Assembly (NCBI GenBank): GCA_050731755.1
Contig: JBOHPP010000211.1
Coordinates: 1-12,684, forward strand
Source: JBOHPP01 sp050731755
GTDB taxonomy: Bacteria > Methylomirabilota > Methylomirabilia > Rokubacteriales > CSP1-6
Length of the DNA: 12,684 nucleotides
Direction of reading: 5' to 3'
Shown: positions 11,787-12,684 of the stretch, piece by piece
How positions within the stretch are numbered: the stretch's first letter is position 1
Layout of the letters: every line of letters begins with the position of its first letter
Made by a program: the position numbers and the translations under genes
The notes under the pieces: generated by a model
The model's database searches: none
The model's input: only the letters and a program-made list of their open reading frames with translations
What the model was told of the DNA's origin: nothing

Positions 11787-12684
11787 CTACCGCCTCTCCC
11801 CCGTGGCCGCGGGGTGGAAAACATCGATCGCCCAACCGACATCCAATCGCTCCCCGAGCCATCCGGCGCATGCCGTTCGCGCGTGAATGCGATGGCCCTG
11901 CGAGGCGTGGTGCGCCCGGAGCGCCTCGACGGGATTCTCGAGGGCCGGAGCCGCCGGCGGCACCTCGGGCAGCGGGCGGCCGTCCGGCCGCCGGAACCGA
12001 AGAGTCCCATCGGGCCCGCGCGCGACCTGGTAGCCCTCTTCGTGCACCGCGCGGTGATGTCGGCGACAGAGGAGCGCGAGGTTCGAGAGCGTGGTCGGGC
12101 CCTCTTGCGCCCAGTGGCGCAGGTGATGGCCCTGGCCGAAGCGGACACCGCACCCTGGAAAGCAGCAGCTGCGGTCTCGATAGTGGAGCGCGCGCCGCAG
12201 GGCCGGGGGAATCGTGCGGGTGCGGGCCCCAATCTCCACCACGCGTCCCTCGGAGTCGTGGCGCATCACCACCCGGCTGGCATCGCAGGCCAGGCGGCGG
12301 GACGTTTCCGCGGAAACGCGCGCGCCATCCTCGAGGACGGACTGGCCCGGCTGATCGGGATCAGCCAGCGCCGCGGCGTCGACGTGGACCACCACCTGGT
12401 AGCGCTCGCCCGGGGCGCCGGGGTCGAGCCCGTGATGCAGGGCCGTCTCCGCGAGCAGCGCGAGGGCATCCGCCTGCTGCTGGACCATCGTCGGCGGATC
12501 GTCCTCCGACTCCTGGACGCGCGCCTGCTGATACAGCGCCTCGCGGGCGGCGGCCAGCGCCTGCACGAGCAGGGCGCCGACCTCCGGGGTCAGCCGCCCG
12601 CGGACGATCACCGTACCGTCGCTGTCTGGATACACGTGCAGCGCCAGGCTGGTGTGCTGCCGGGCGGCGTCCCGAGCTTCGGTC
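11787..12684 (-). CDS. DUF222/HNH endonuclease-family protein (5' end beyond window)
   Basis: The frame is open to the window edge, so the protein is cut off at its N-terminus: residues such as EARDAARQHTSLALH precede the GTG at 12635, which is therefore probably internal. The visible 299 or so residues start in the DUF222 region (VIVRGRLTPEVGALLVQAL, YQVVVHVD) and lead to a C-terminal HNH nuclease motif at about 12040-12180: RSCCFPGC, GHHLRHW, LSNLALLCRRHHRAVHEEGY. The Cys pairs and histidines fit a zinc-supported beta-beta-alpha-metal nuclease. Such proteins (13E12-repeat type) are commonly multicopy with unclear biological role. A tail WLGERLDVGWAIDVFHP follows the nuclease motif. It converges on the integron cassette; 68 bp separate them. 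Activity is not proven. Confidence 0.88.
   Translation of the reverse strand, partial: TEARDAARQHTSLALHVYPDSDGTVIVRGRLTPEVGALLVQALAAAREALYQQARVQESEDDPPTMVQQQADALALLAETALHHGLDPGAPGERYQVVVHVDAAALADPDQPGQSVLEDGARVSAETSRRLACDASRVVMRHDSEGRVVEIGARTRTIPPALRRALHYRDRSCCFPGCGVRFGQGHHLRHWAQEGPTTLSNLALLCRRHHRAVHEEGYQVARGPDGTLRFRRPDGRPLPEVPPAAPALENPVEALRAHHASQGHRIHARTACAGWLGERLDVGWAIDVFHPAATGERR

Overview
The window is a high-GC bacterial chromosome segment that is dense with genes. It is most consistent with a soil or subsurface lineage such as Candidatus Rokubacteria (Methylomirabilota). That assignment is an inference from base composition, the Liv-type transporter, two proline-racemase-like genes, a TRL-like lipoprotein and a DUF222/HNH protein; no rRNA or marker gene here proves it. 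No tRNA, rRNA or CRISPR array was seen.

Layout. Positions 1-829 (+) hold the end of a LivG-like and a complete LivF-like ATPase of a branched-chain amino acid ABC importer. Converging on them, 2708-813 (-) is a two-gene unit: a small membrane protein of unknown function followed by LL-diaminopimelate aminotransferase (dapL), whose 3' end overlaps livF by 17 bp. Positions 2709-4914 form a glmS unit. It has a candidate promoter, a clearly recognisable glmS ribozyme (about 2869-3013), three consecutive perfect hairpins, and the glmS gene. GlmS makes glucosamine-6-phosphate, and that product is the cofactor that makes the ribozyme cleave, so this is a feedback loop.

Positions 5020-10031 hold a first proline racemase/hydroxyproline epimerase-like gene, then an insert-like stretch with two lipoprotein genes (Pal-like and TRL-like), then a second, diverged racemase-like gene coupled to a DadA-like FAD-dependent D-amino acid dehydrogenase. 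The last two form a plausible epimerise-then-oxidise unit for a proline-like or hydroxyproline-like amino acid, with a good sigma70-type promoter. The Pal-like gene has a good sigma54-type promoter match and is bracketed by two inverted 70-bp copies of a hairpin-rich repeat.

Positions 10039-11712 look like a complete integron gene cassette. It is visibly richer in A+T than its surroundings. It starts at a GTTAGAG core site, carries one frameshifted gene of unknown function, and ends in an attC-like site whose two arms pair with bulged single bases. There is no integrase or second cassette in the window, and the flanks suggest insertion at a secondary (GAT) site just after dadA. The window ends in a DUF222/HNH endonuclease-family gene on the minus strand, cut off by the window edge.

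The strongest points for follow-up are the glmS ribozyme with its hairpin-rich leader, the solitary integron cassette, and the racemase paralogue with altered active-site motifs next to its dehydrogenase.
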